In this document: in pieces, positions 1 to 11,840 of the stretch
Layout of the letters: every line of letters begins with the position of its first letter
How positions within the stretch are numbered: the stretch's first letter is position 1
Assembly: GCA_032622095.1 (NCBI GenBank)
Contig: CP136064.1
Coordinates: 113,822,004-113,886,003 of the forward strand
Source: Siphonodentalium dalli
Taxonomy: Eukaryota; Mollusca; Scaphopoda; Gadilida; Siphonodentaliidae
Direction of reading: 5' to 3'
DNA: 64,000 nt
Notes under the pieces: model-generated
Databases searched by the model: none
The model's input: only the letters and a program-made list of their open reading frames with translations
Told to the model about the DNA's origin: nothing
Translations under genes and position numbers: made by a program

Positions 1-79
1 AATGAAATTTGTTCAGATTGATCATCGCGTGACTCGTACATATTGTTATTATTTTTTATTAACACGTTCTTTTTTTCAG

Positions 80-855
80 GGTCCGTTGGTGGAACAGATG
101 GTGAAATCAAATGTCCAGAACAACATGGCGTCTATGTGGTACCCAACACCAACTGCGACGATTTCATGATATGCAGAGGAGGTGTTCTGACTGTCGTTAA
201 ATGCGGTCCCGGTTTTAAGTTCGACAAAACTAAGCGCATGTGCAGACAGGTTGCAGAGGTTGAATGCAAGGAGAGCACTCGCGAGAAACGACAGACCCAG
301 CAGTTCTATACCGAAACCACGAGCGATTTGTATGAACCTGGTCTCGATATCTTCGTGTCGAATGATGATTCCTATAATCCACCAACGAACGCCTATATTG
401 CTGCACCAGCCAAGACGAAGACGGTAAAGGTGTTCCAACAGACCGACAACGAAGGTCATATTAACCTTGATCAGGGTGCCACGACTAATAACGATTCTAC
501 TGTGGAGACCGTAGTTAGGTTATTTGATCCAAAAGGCCACAGCTCAGAACTCGCTCATAAAACTGTCCTACACGAAGTAAATGACGAAAAAGTTCATTAC
601 GAACAGAACCGCGATTTCTGGAACAAGGACATTGTACCTATTAAGAAGGCGGTGCCTTTGATGCCAGCTATGATTGGTACTATCCTCGGTCGCCGCCCAG
701 GAGCTCTCAGAACTGTATCCGCGCCCGCAAAGCCCAGACGACCGGCCCCTCCGGCCAGCCCCAAATTGCCAGCCCGAGTACAAAAACCTGCTGCTCCTGC
801 CTTCACGAGTGGGGCACAGGGTCTGCTTGCAAGAGTGATGCCGACGATTGGTTAA
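80..855 (+). CDS. Gene 1: secreted chitin-binding type-2 (CBM14) protein, terminal exon
   Basis: This is the last exon of a probable secreted chitin-binding protein, about 258 residues encoded here. A pyrimidine tract and CAG acceptor end at 79. The exon is entered in phase 1, so the signal-peptide exon lies before the window. A six-cysteine CBM14 (peritrophin-A-like) domain occupies 112-267 with spacing C-x13-C-x5-C-x9-C-x12-C-x7-C. It keeps the aromatic in the C-x-x-F segment and a G-F-x-F-D motif. Four residues after the last cysteine comes REKR (280-291), a likely furin-type cleavage site. The remaining tail is polar, then rich in Pro, Ala, Lys and Arg, and shares a W/Y-x-K-x-I-x-P segment with gene 2. 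The stop is TAA at 853-855. CBM14 domains bind chitin in extracellular matrices such as cuticle, peritrophic matrix or shell. A matrix role is inferred, and the exact function is unknown. Confidence 0.85.
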
Positions 856-2052
856 GTGAATCACGTGAGAATGGACACAGGTGCGTGATATGACGTTGAC
901 GATTCGATACCCGAATAACAGGAGACTGGAAATGTGCTTACGTCAGATCTTTTCTGCGGTGATTGGATAGACTTTGTGCAATATATAATTCTACGATACA
1001 CACGACTCTCCTCTGAATGAACGATGTTTCTGTGATTGTGGCCAACGATTGATGTTTCGGTTTCTTCCTATCATAGATGCCAATGAACTAACATCTGGAG
1101 AGTAGGCTTTCACATTTGTTTTTCATTCGATTTTATATCAATACAGACATTATATTTAATTTGTTTACTATATTTATTGGGATCAACCTTGTTTCGATTC
1201 CATTGTCCACCCTACCTTAATTTGATTTTTTGTTTCATTAGAATTTAACGTGGCCATCTTGATAGCCAATCTAAGGTTCAGCAACATGATAAAGTGATTT
1301 TATAACACTCAGCATATTTCAGCTTATATACAGCTACAAAATTCAGGTATCCACACAACCATTAAATGTTAGCTTTTAACTATTAAATGCTTGTGACACC
1401 TCTTCCAAAATCAACATTTCAGCATCGCTACAAATTAATAATAGAATGACTGCAAGGACACATTTCACTATTGAATTGACATTTCTATGGACATGATATA
1501 CACGTGCAGGTCCAAACATATCCCATTTCCATCATTCATCTCATGTATGGCTTGCGTTAACATACATATCATGTATCAAGTATGTCAGGGGTTCAGTTTG
1601 AGAATTAATTTAACATACATGTGTGCACGGATATGAGTGTTATAAGATTGTTGTTTCGTATTTTGATGTGCTGAATCTCAGATATGCTGCCCGGCGACCA
1701 CGTCCGAATTAAAATAACATTGGAACAACCATATGCCGGAACATGCACATTTAAATTCCCTCGTTTACTCCATTGAGTAAATGTAGTGCAGATGTATCAG
1801 ACCAAAATAGTGAATGCAAGTTCTAACTTCGAGAAATATCCATATAGCTGCAGATCATAAAGCTGCATCTTCATGCTATATATTTTGAAGACGGTTAAGT
1901 CTAAACACGATACAGTAAACGTCTGATTTAATGAGTCTGTGCAGTTTATTGTTATTTCTGATTCAATCTATGACAGTTCTACGGGGACATGGTGACGCAT
2001 ATTATTCTACTGAATTAAATGGGTACTATACACTAAATTCAGCCATTTATTT
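856..2052. other. 3' flank of gene 1, intergenic
   Basis: This AT-rich stretch should contain the 3' UTR of gene 1. No convincing AATAAA was found close to the stop; ATTAAA-type hexamers occur near 1360-1385. No coding potential or strong repeat structure was seen. Confidence 0.5.
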
Positions 2053-2336
2053 GACCATCTCCTATTATACTCATCAGAATAAATGCAACAAATGAATGAC
2101 GTTGAGCCATTGATGAGTGCTAAATACACTCATGTGCTCTATAAACGATATAAACAACATGATACTTATAATGAAAATGAGTTAATGAATCGAGCCATAA
2201 ACTCATTTTCATTCAAATTACCCTGTTCTTTTACATCGTTTAGAAAGTAAATGAGTGTATTTTGCACTCAACAATGGCTCAAATTAATTAATTTGTTGCA
2301 TATATTCTGTTGAATATCATAGGAGATCAGATGGTC
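2053..2336. mobile_element. Foldback/MITE-like element with nested hairpin
   Basis: The left arm (about 2053-2150, beginning GACCATCTCC) is the imperfect reverse complement of the right arm (about 2235-2336, ending GATGGTC). A second hairpin, TGAAAATGAGT paired with an ACTCATTTTCA-like arm, lies in the loop at about 2171-2211. There is no reading frame. A target-site duplication could not be fixed. A near-identical hairpin core occurs at 14019-14057, which suggests a dispersed family. Confidence 0.65.
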
Positions 2337-3101
2337 CCATAAAACACCGGATTAATTGTACAGTCCCTCTTTAAATAGAGATAGAAGTACCCGGTCTTGT
2401 TGGACATTCCGGGATTTTAGCATGAAAACAGTATTTGAGCTCCCCGACCGCGAACTTCACGGGAAATGGAAACCGTTTTAAACCTATTTAAAATACATGT
2501 AAACTGTCACGACAGTGTATGTATCATGTGATAACTATTGCATTGTACCTGGTAATCCAGGTCGCGAAAAACTTCCAGGATGCAAAGTCCGGTGTGTTAG
2601 TAGGATTTGACCTCCCATCGCAGATTATTCCAATGCAAAGTAAAAAAAAATCCAAATATCGTGATAACTAAAATGAATATGAATAATATTCAGGCTTATA
2701 AACTGGACCAAAATAGATCCTTACTCAAGTGAAGTGAGCTCCTATAGTTTCAATATTTGTTCTATTATGATATCGTGGGGTGGTTCCGGGTTCTGACGAG
2801 GGGAAAAAATGCACTCATAAAAAAGCAATTCCATCAGTTCTCACAGGCTTTCAATGTTGTTTTTTACCTCCAATTCTGTGATGTTAATGTCAGCTCATTT
2901 AGTTCTCCTAATAATTTACATTGAATGAATATTGAAAGATATTATTGTATGTCGGTATTATTGTATGATGTTAATCCTAGATATTACAGACAGAGACTCA
3001 TATTTGTGAGGATAACAATTGTTTTATATCGGGATTCCCGTTACTGTTATTGCAAAGATTATGTATTTTGTCGGAGTGTTCCTCTATATTCTCTTATTAT
3101 T

Positions 3102-3776
3102 CACACTGACCAACCGTTTCCCCGTTGTGGTGTGTGTTTGGCCGTTGTGGTGTGGCGAAACGCCGTTGTACGGTGTTTTTGGCGAAATTCGCAAGCGGGT
3201 AGGAGAGGGCTGATCACCAAAATATGGATGGAGAGTTAATGTGCATATTTATAATAATGAGACCCCCACCTCCCTGAAGAAGGATATTATACCCAACGAA
3301 TGAGCGCTTCCCTGGCTCTCTGTTTGTTTGTGCGGCTGAGAAATAGCCTACACAAAATGCCAGGGTGGGCATTCTGACAATGGTTCCTCGACATGAAAGC
3401 CTTATTTGCTCACCCTGAACACAATTTGACACCCCGCTGGTATTCTCCACGTAAGAAAAATTATCCCCGATCATGCTGGTAACGGCCCCAATTCTCCAAT
3501 GGCCTAAATATTCAATAAAATCACAATCGAAGTGGGTCAACAGCAGCGAAAAAATGACAACGCCGTTGTGGTTTTCATGGCAACAACGTTGTGGTCGGGC
3601 TGGTTTTTCGATTTTCGGCGATCATGCAGTATTTTGATGTTTTGAGACCAGAACAAGGTGTTTCACGCCTATTTCGTATTGTGTATCCAAAATATTACAT
3701 GTATTATCCGTATAAGCAATGTTTACTCGTGCATACACTCATGCCACGTAACCTGTCCCCATAAACACGTTTTTGT
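3102..3776 (+). repeat. Left TIR of the 4.4-kb element
   Basis: This arm matches 6840-7510 in inverted orientation, by eye over about 95 percent of positions. The longest open frame inside it, on the minus strand at 3214-3540, also falls in the other arm and shows no recognisable domain, so it is not called as a gene. Confidence 0.8.
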
Positions 3777-3919
3777 GCTCCAAATCGAACAAGTCATGCA
3801 GCCAGTTATGAGGTGTTATGAACTGCCCGTTAAGTGTCCATCTATGCGGGACATTAATCTTCATTTTGACTTATATGCTGTATGGTTTTGGTATATTTAG
3901 TGTGAATATACGACCGAAA

Positions 3920-4040
3920 AGTTGGTTGAAATTCTGTATATCAGGTAGTCCAAGTCTTCTCGTACCAGCTAAGATATTTGTATGGCGATTTGCTGGTGTT
4001 TAGTCCGAGATCGCGCCCTATGCCTTCTTATGACACGAGT
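3920..4040 (+). repeat. Inner inverted repeat, left copy
   Basis: This segment contains CAAGTCTTCTCGTACCAGC. Its more diverged reverse complement lies at about 5208-5325, so a second, older inverted repeat sits inside the large element. The two could be the ends of a transposon captured in the interior. Confidence 0.6.
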
Positions 4041-5207
4041 TAAGCGTTAATGACCCGCTCAAATAAAAACACAATTATATGAAATAAAATATCACAATTG
4101 CGACAATAAACGGATATTTTCCGCAGAAGACATGCTATTTGATCTGAAACCCACATCAGTTGTGAATTGAAAGCGGTAATTTAATGTGAAAAGAGACATT
4201 TACCGCACTGTTTACAAATTTTTAAAAGTATGCGAACTCAGTTGACCTCGCGAACTGTGTTCGGCATTTTCCGTTGAAAATATTCCGTAGATTTTCGACG
4301 AACCACGCAAATTACGATGAATTCTCCATTGTTATCGTAATTATGTGTGTCAATAAATAAAAAATAAATAGATTAAGTAAATTTGAAGATATAAATGTAA
4401 TACATTAAATAAATTACGGGAATTACAACGCTCTCAAAGTTTAAAACAGTGTAAACACAACGAGCATTAGAATAAATATGGCGCTACATTTCACCAACAT
4501 TTGGTGGACTTCCGCGAAATTAAGATATATATTAAGCGAACAGAGCAATATACTGCTCTTGTTAAGCACACAAGAAAATCAAACAAAATTTGTATAAATT
4601 TTGAACCTTACGTTTGAAAAGTCCCACTAAAACGGAAGAACTATATTTCGAAACTGTGTGATTCGGTTCTCCGATTATTTTATCAACACAAAAGTCAAAA
4701 TGCACATGGACGAAAATCACACACATGGCAAGTCAGACACAAGAGTTCTAATTTGCTCCAATTTTGACAAGTTTCTTGTGAAAATTGTCAACAAAACTGC
4801 CGTTCTGATCCGCCATTATGTCATTAAGTTTTTAGTGCGGGAATTGTTCTCAAAGCACATAGGAAACTGGACTTTGGGGCGATCGGTTTTCGCCATTTTG
4901 TTCGGAAAACCCCGCGCTATATATAGAAACGGAAACTAGTATACCCAAAACAAACTCCGGATTATGACGAAGTTATTCCGACAACTTCGGCTTTCAGTTA
5001 AAACGTAAACAAACAGAGAAAAAAGCGATGTTTGTGGCAATCAACCGGAATATATTCTATGCGTAATTTAACATGAAAGTTAGATTATTATACACCATTA
5101 TGACCATAAGATGTCACTCTTTTCGATGTATGTAGCATCATGTATTGATATTTTTTATGTAAATCGAGTAAAATACACCACAAATTCTCGCCACATATCC
5201 TGGGCGT

Positions 5208-5325
5208 AAGTTGTGTTATAAGAAGCCTATGCATGCAGGCTTGGACTAATATCCAGCATCTATCCAACCCAATATCTTAGCTGGTTTTAGTACGAGAAGA
5301 CTTGGACTATATATATCAGGTCAGG
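5208..5325 (-). repeat. Inner inverted repeat, right copy
   Basis: This is the inverted partner of 3920-4040, with a short insertion (TTTTAG) relative to it. The material between the pair (4041-5207) is AT-rich and has no gene. Confidence 0.6.
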
Positions 5326-6839
5326 TGGACAGATATTTCTCATTGTGTTCACCCGTGCCATGATATGTAACCATGATATGGCCTTCGAGATAATGATTGT
5401 TGTTAAGAATAGTCAGACAGAATACTAAAATACAGAGTTTGTGTTATAATAGACTTATGTCAATCATAAATATATAGCAGATATTACTAGATAATATGGT
5501 ATTGTCAAGTTTGTCCGTTTATGTTGTGTAAATAAAAGTCAAAACGTTACATATCCCGACTTTGTTTTGCATAACAAGGCGTACAAACTTTACGCGATAA
5601 TTATAACACTGATAGGGAAACTGGTTATAGCCACTAACCCTGAACTTAGATGGACATACTTGAGGCACACAATTACAACGTAAACGACATGTATATAAAT
5701 AACAAACAAAACCTACATATTTAGAACTTTGTTTAGTGATGAACCACGAAAAAGGATATATATTTGATCCCCCAGTGCTCCTATAGGATACGGGACTTAG
5801 GAACAATTCGCGTTATTTCGTATAAAGACACTAACAAAATAACGTGCATCATTTACAATGTAATGACACCGCCCTACCCCAGACCCACCCACAAAGAAAA
5901 GCGAATTTGGGTCATGATAAATAATATTTAACTAAATGTGGTGTGAGAGTTTAGTGTGTAATACTACAAAAAAATAACTTCTTTTGGGTAGAATTATCCT
6001 TGCGTTATCGCAAGATATTTCATGTTCCTCATCTACCCAATAACGATCCTTACCGTATATAAGCTCCAGCAGTGGACCAATGAAGCTATTTCTATTCTAT
6101 AACAATACTCAAGAAGCAGACCAGACACGTGTTATTATATAGCATACATCAGATTCATAAATTAGAATTTCGACGGCGATTATAAAATGTATTAAGAGAA
6201 CATGATACTCATGAACGTAATCATCATATATGACATATATGGAAATTAATATATTTATATGTGTGGCTTTCTTGGAAATACCATTGTGGTAAAACTTTTA
6301 TGAAATAGGGTGAGGGTAGGTTTTGAGTACGTTTATAATTTTCGTAATCAAATCGCCTATTCGCGCCAAATAAACTTGAGTTGGTCAAACAGCAGTATCA
6401 TGAGTATACAGGACGGGGAACTTACATCACTTTGTAATCTATAAGCCGCTCACTTCGTACATTTTATGTTATATATTTGGTGCATGAGTTGTGGGCTATG
6501 TGAGAGAACAAATTAATATGTGTGAATTTTACAAATATCAATTAAACGGTTAAGCAGTGTTTGGTGTTCAAATTCGGTGCATATTTCGTTCCTATTTTTC
6601 ATCTAATTTCTTTTATAAATTCCGAGTTTTTATCATCCACTGGTTATAAAAGATGTAATGAGAAATTATATGCCTCATCCACTAGTTTATTCCGTCGGAC
6701 ACAGCCCTTATATCCACTTTAATCCACAATCAATTTTAAATCAAATCCGCTTTGGTTAGAGATTCAAAATGTGATGTACGCGCGATCCACGCCGTGGTAT
6801 AGGCCTATGTGGACAATAATATACCTTGCTTGGGGCACA

Positions 6840-7510
6840 AAAAAACGTGTTTATGGGGACAGGTTACGTGGCATGTATACACGAGTAAACATTGCTTATA
6901 CGGATAATACATGTAATATTTTGGATACACAATACGAAATAGACGTGAAACACCTTGTTCTGGTCTCAAAAACATAAAAATACTACATGATCACCAAAAA
7001 TCGAAAAACCAGCCCCACCACAACGTTGTTGCCATGAAAACCACAACGGCGTTGTCATTTTTTCGCTGCTGTTGACCCACTTCGATTGGAATTTTATTGA
7101 ATATTTAGGCCATTGGAGAATTGGGGCCGTTACCAGCATGATCGGGGATAATTTTTCTTACGTGGAGAATACCAGCGGGGTGTCAAATTGTGTTCAGGGG
7201 TGAGTAATAAGGCTTTCATGTCGAGGAACCATTGTCAGAATGCCCACCCTGGCATTTTGTGTAGGCTATTTCTCAGCCGTACAGACAAACAGAGAGTCAG
7301 GGAAGCGCTCATTCGGTGGGTATAATATCCTTCTTCAGGTCTGTGGGGGTCTCATTATTATAAATATGCACATTAACTCTCCATCCAGATTTTGGTGATC
7401 AGCCCTCTCCTACCCGCTTGCGAATTTCGCCAAAAACACCGTACAACGGCGTTTCGCCACACCACAACGGCCAAACGCACACCACAACGGGGAAACGGTT
7501 GGTCAGTGTG
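6840..7510 (-). repeat. Right TIR of the 4.4-kb element
   Basis: This is the inverted partner of 3102-3776. Similarity stops abruptly at its inner edge near 6840, where both arms have a GTGTTTATGGGGACAGG-like segment. Confidence 0.8.
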
Positions 7511-7950
7511 TTATTGGAACATATTGCAGATGGACAGTTATAATTAAACAGCTACTGGACAACACTCGGTCATCCATTGCAGCTAGTCACCATGTTGCGT
7601 TAGATAATTCGCTGATGTGTGCGTTTCATTTGGCTTACACGATTGGAATTTCATCCGCATGGTTATTTATTTTATTTCTGCCTTTTCCTGCTATTTTCAT
7701 GATTTTTAATCAAACTCTGGGGTGGGTCTTAAATTGCCTTTGAAATCATTGCGACCGATGGTTGTGTTGGAGATCTAACATGAGAAAAACTCGGTGCGTT
7801 CTCGGGGTGGTGGGTTCTAAAGATTGAGAAACCAAATAGTTCAATTTTGCACCCTATAACCCCCCTGGTATCAGGCTATTATTTCATTTTCTTGCGGACA
7901 CGTCGGTTCCACTTGGCTACTTTAAATTTGACAATACGAGTACTATTTAT

Positions 7951-8107
7951 AAGGATTAACTGTCATGTGGACTGTTTTTATGGAGATGTAACCGCGAGGT
8001 GAGTGGTCATAACTTGTGTAAAACCCGACGGTTTTACATACAAGTTATGACCACTCACATCGCGGTTACATCTCCATAAAAACAGTCCACATGACAGTTA
8101 ATCCTTA
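7951..8107. mobile_element. Hairpin MITE with about 70-bp arms
   Basis: The arms AAGGATTAACTGTCATG... and its complement pair almost perfectly around a short loop near 8024-8031. The sequence TATTTAT occurs immediately to the left (7944-7950) and one base after the right end (8108-8114), which suggests a 7-8-bp target duplication. There is no coding capacity. Confidence 0.75.
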
Positions 8108-8114
8108 TATTTAT

Positions 8115-9960
8115 ATACATTTAGCGAAAAAGTCACTTTTGTAAATGTATTTAAATCGAAAAGTGTATCGTGACAAAACCAGCCCAAAATATCCCATAGC
8201 ACCCTTGGCAAAAGTTAACAGGAACAATGATTTATTAAGTCAATCCTGCGCGAGTCCAAATGCGCCCAAAACATTACGTGTTCGTCTTTCCAAAACCAAT
8301 GACGCGTCGATCTAATTATGAGGCTGCAATTATGACCTCTTGCGCGTTCACCGAGAAATAATTGCAACTAGCTACGTGGGCGCCGACCAATCGGAATGCT
8401 GGCTTTAGTGATAATCACACTTAGTATGTAATCACACTTAGTATTAGCATGCCTCCCATGAACGGAAATGTATTTAACGTGGATATAACATTGCGGTTAG
8501 AACCCATTGGAACACACGTACAACTAACCGGGATAGTGGTGCTTGATTCATGAAACACCAATGAAAAATAAAATATACTTGATCATAAAGAATGTTGTAT
8601 ATATTCATTTAAGTCTTGAATTATTATACTCTGATGAACCATACATAGGTTCATGAGTTTTGATTGATAAGTCAATTTTTCGTGTGAGAGACCAATATGG
8701 CTGTATGTCGTGCTTAATAATTTACTTCCATCGTTTCTCCAAGTAATATATTATAAGCGCATCCGCTACATGTTTAACATTTAAAAATATGGATGTTCCA
8801 AACACGACGGCCATTTTTGCTAAAATCTGGGTTGGTCAAAAACAGAGTGTTACATGTGAATATGAGAATATAAGCTAGTCGTTGAGTCCCATTGTCCTAG
8901 TTGTCTTAAAGGTTCTTTAAATACATTTCTTAAAACATAGCAATTGTCCCTATTATACTCAATTCAGGGCATAATAGAGACAGCTGGTCTAAGGTAATGG
9001 CTGTCCAAATTCACCTCATAGTTGGACCAATAGGAACAGCCATTATTAAAGACGCATAATATCCTAATTTTTTAACGATACGAAATTACTATTTTTTTGG
9101 CTTCAAATATTTAGTATGAGTCGATGACCACCCCCCCCCCCCCCCCCATCAAAGCTCAGAGTGATCAGATATCGATTTTTGAAATTTGTTATTTCCCGAG
9201 ATATGTAATTTTTGGCGGCCTGGCATATATTCGTCAAGCCGACGGTATTGGACCAACTTGGGTAATTGTATAATGTTGTTGACTGGTTAGCATTATTTTT
9301 GGGCAATTAATCGATTATGAAATCTGAAGCGACATTTAAAACAATTTTGTTGTTGGAATCTGATTATATGGGGACCATCGAATCGGATTGAGTACCTTTA
9401 AACAAAAGAAATTATACATACTGCAAAAGGAATGTGATGTCAAACACGGCACCGTGCAGCCCATGGGCACAAAATAAAAGATAGAAATAAATACCCAACT
9501 AATATAAACTAGAGTAAACAAATTCACAAAGGATCGAAAATATGTCCCCAGTCACCCGGTGTTTCAAAATGGCATACACATACCGATGGTACCGATTTTA
9601 GTCAATACTTTATATTAGACGCAACCAACTGTAATATACTTATTATTTGTTAAGCTCGTCGTTCTATGTGGTTTGCTTCTAATGCATTCAAAGTTTGGCC
9701 AAAGGCAGTCGGGCAATTTTAACAATTTGAATACCCACCGACGAACAGCTTATTTATTGTCGTGTATTCAGTTGTATAGTGATGTTCAGGTTGAGGTATG
9801 ATTAGGGTTTAATGTCGTTGGGATGTTCAGGTCTAAGCCGAATAAACAACCGTAATCTTTTGGAACAATCTAGCTGATCACACCTATATAAGTGAATACA
9901 AAGGCGTTGTTTGATAAATTTTGATAACTGGTTACCAGTTTTATTACAAACGAATATACA
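8115..9960. other. Intergenic, no gene seen
   Basis: This is AT-rich DNA with a long poly-C run near 9129-9147 and a short duplicated ATCACACTTAGTAT at about 8413-8445. Poly-C runs of this kind recur in the window, often at or near repeat elements. No exon with coding character was found. Confidence 0.5.
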
Positions 9961-9969
9961 TGTAAAAGG

Positions 9970-10090
9970 CAATGCAATAGGTACTAATTATTGAATATAA
10001 GATAAGATATCTTGTTGTAGGCATAAACATTTTACCTCCAACTTTTAACTAAAATTTATCTTATCTTATATACTCACTAATGGGTACGTA
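9970..10090. repeat. Short inverted repeat, possible MITE
   Basis: GAATATAAGATAAGAT near 9990 faces ATCTTATCTTATATAC near 10055. Flanking GGTACTAATTA and TCACTAATGGGTAC pair partly. The structure resembles a degraded hairpin element, and no target duplication was defined. Confidence 0.4.
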
Positions 10091-11606
10091 TTGCGCTTCT
10101 TTGTTTGTCTGCAGGTTATATATATATTCATCTCGGAAGACCGTGAAAATGATGGGTAGATAATTAATTCCGTTGCATACTTTTACCAACAAAAGGGATA
10201 ATTATTTCAATAATCAGTTTGATTTATGCCCAGCGCATAACATCCATGCGTTGTACGAGAAGAACGATCGACTATTCGTCTGCAGGTATATATTCGAATA
10301 CAACACCAAAGGATTAACATGGTGGTGTTATCCCTCCTATCATTGACTTGAAACATATTTTATTTACATAATATACAAAAGGGATTGGGCACACGTTTTT
10401 GCAACTTATGAAGCCCCTCTCCCAACACAATATTGCAACACACATGAAATCAAGATGACGATACAAACGTATTTACATGGTGATAAGTTTTGAGGTACTT
10501 AATATGTATATTGCCTTCCAGAGATTATCGGGCTAGATCTAGATTGGCTATTGACCGAGGAAATTCGTATTTAAAGAATGCCACTACATAATGGGTGTTT
10601 GGTACGATTGGCGCGAGTGCTAATATAATTAGCTATTATTAGTATTTGTATTATGGAGGTAAAAGTAATGAAATACTTGTATTCGATTTTTGGCTACTGT
10701 GGTGCTCTGGAAGGCAATACAGATAATTTATCAGAACGAAATGTTCGAATGTGAAGTTTGTCCATATGTGAGGTGACTGCCACGTGACAAATTTTAATTC
10801 CGGTAGCAATTTTAAGTGGATTTGAACGTAAAACAAATATGATTATTTAGGGATCGAAACGCTTAGTCGCTGCAATATATTTCTGTGTGATGAGAAATAA
10901 TTTCTTCTTTGTTTTTTTTCGAACGTTTGCCTCTCGGTCCGATACAGCTGCCTCATGGTACGTATGGCCGCCTTATGGCCAACATTTCCGCCTCTGTGCG
11001 TAACAACAGTTTTTTTCTCGTGAGGATCTCACGTTTATATATAGCATAACATGAGAATATATAGGGATGTGTGCCAAACAATCCATTCGCCCTATGATGT
11101 TAGTATAGCCTGATCGTACATATGATCTCCGACAAAAGAGATACCTTTTACACGCCCGAGCATTATGCACCACCTGGCGAGTGTTGTTAATTTTTTACGC
11201 CCACTGCGCACTTGATAGCTCAATTTCACTGGAATTCTCAAGGCCCTGACGATATTCATGAAAGACGGGTGCGTCAAAAACACAATGCTATACTCTCATC
11301 AACATCTCAATGTCAACTCTATACCTATATGGCATTGCCTAACGCTGCATGATGTTGCTATTGGTTACATTTTTTACTGCACAACATCGGCAGAAATCGG
11401 ACAGTTTTCATAAATTATAACGAGGTTTCTGACTGTTAATAGTTCAGTTGTGTTTTTTTTGGGCATCCTTTTTTCACGCTGATCGTCATGGACTTGTAAA
11501 TAGGTCAGTTGAAACAGAAAAATCGGGCTTTTCAATGGGCAGTGAACGTGATAAAGTCACATTCGTCCGCTTGGTGATGCTTAATTTTCTGACTTGAAAG
11601 ATATTT
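10091..11606. other. Intergenic upstream of gene 2
   Basis: The promoter and first exon of gene 2 may lie here or a little further downstream. An inverted pair of ATTGCCTTCCAGAG segments sits near 10510 and 10710. An ATAAATTATAA with a TTCAGTTG initiator-like site occurs near 11410-11450 but has no convincing coding exon after it. Confidence 0.35.
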
Positions 11607-11628
11607 ATGTTGATCGCGTTTATATTAG
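11607..11628 (+). CDS. Candidate first exon of gene 2 (weak)
   Basis: ATG followed by six hydrophobic codons (MLIAFIL) and a single G ends at a GTACTG donor. It would splice in phase 1 to the exon at 11841, as the family requires. At eight residues it is short for a signal peptide and the donor is weak. An alternative is a longer exon, 11644-11779 or starting at the internal ATG 11659, that ends AATG|GTAGGT, also phase 1, with a 61-bp intron. Neither is secure, and the true first exon may be elsewhere. Confidence 0.2.
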
Positions 11629-11840
11629 GTACTGTCAGGCTACATGTATATCACAATGCATGGTGAATATGTATTCATTCTCCATTTACTTTGTCAAACA
11701 CCCACAATACCGCCCATATGGGCGGACGTTCATGCCACGAGGCGGGTGTATACCGACCAGAGAGGCATAAGTTCGAATGGTAGGTGTGGTTATGTGGAAA
11801 AAAAATATATATATATATATAAATATATGCCTTATTTCAG

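Larger units (their letters stand above)
3102..7510. mobile_element. 4.4-kb non-autonomous DNA element with about 670-bp TIRs
   Basis: Positions 3102-3776 and 6840-7510 are long, nearly identical inverted repeats that begin CACACTGACCAACCG at each outer end. The flanks are TTATT on both sides (3097-3101 and 7511-7515), so a 5-bp target-site duplication is likely. The outer 100 bp of each arm carries several copies of CCGTTGTGG, which could be transposase-binding sub-terminal repeats. The 3-kb interior has no recognisable transposase; the short open frames lie in the arms or are not conserved. High arm identity implies recent activity or gene conversion. The CAC start and 5-bp duplication recall Transib-type ends, but the superfamily is uncertain. 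Confidence 0.8.

Noticed and set aside
3214-3540. 108-codon minus-strand frame, near-duplicated at 7.1-7.4 kb
   Set aside because: It lies in the TIR arms of the 4.4-kb element, has no domain, and the second copy differs in frame; its conservation is explained by the arms.
10891-10955. Leader-like MRNNFFFVFF sequence before a GTACGT donor upstream of gene 2
   Set aside because: The donor is phase 2 while the gene 2 exon needs phase 1; the hydrophobic codons stem from a T run.
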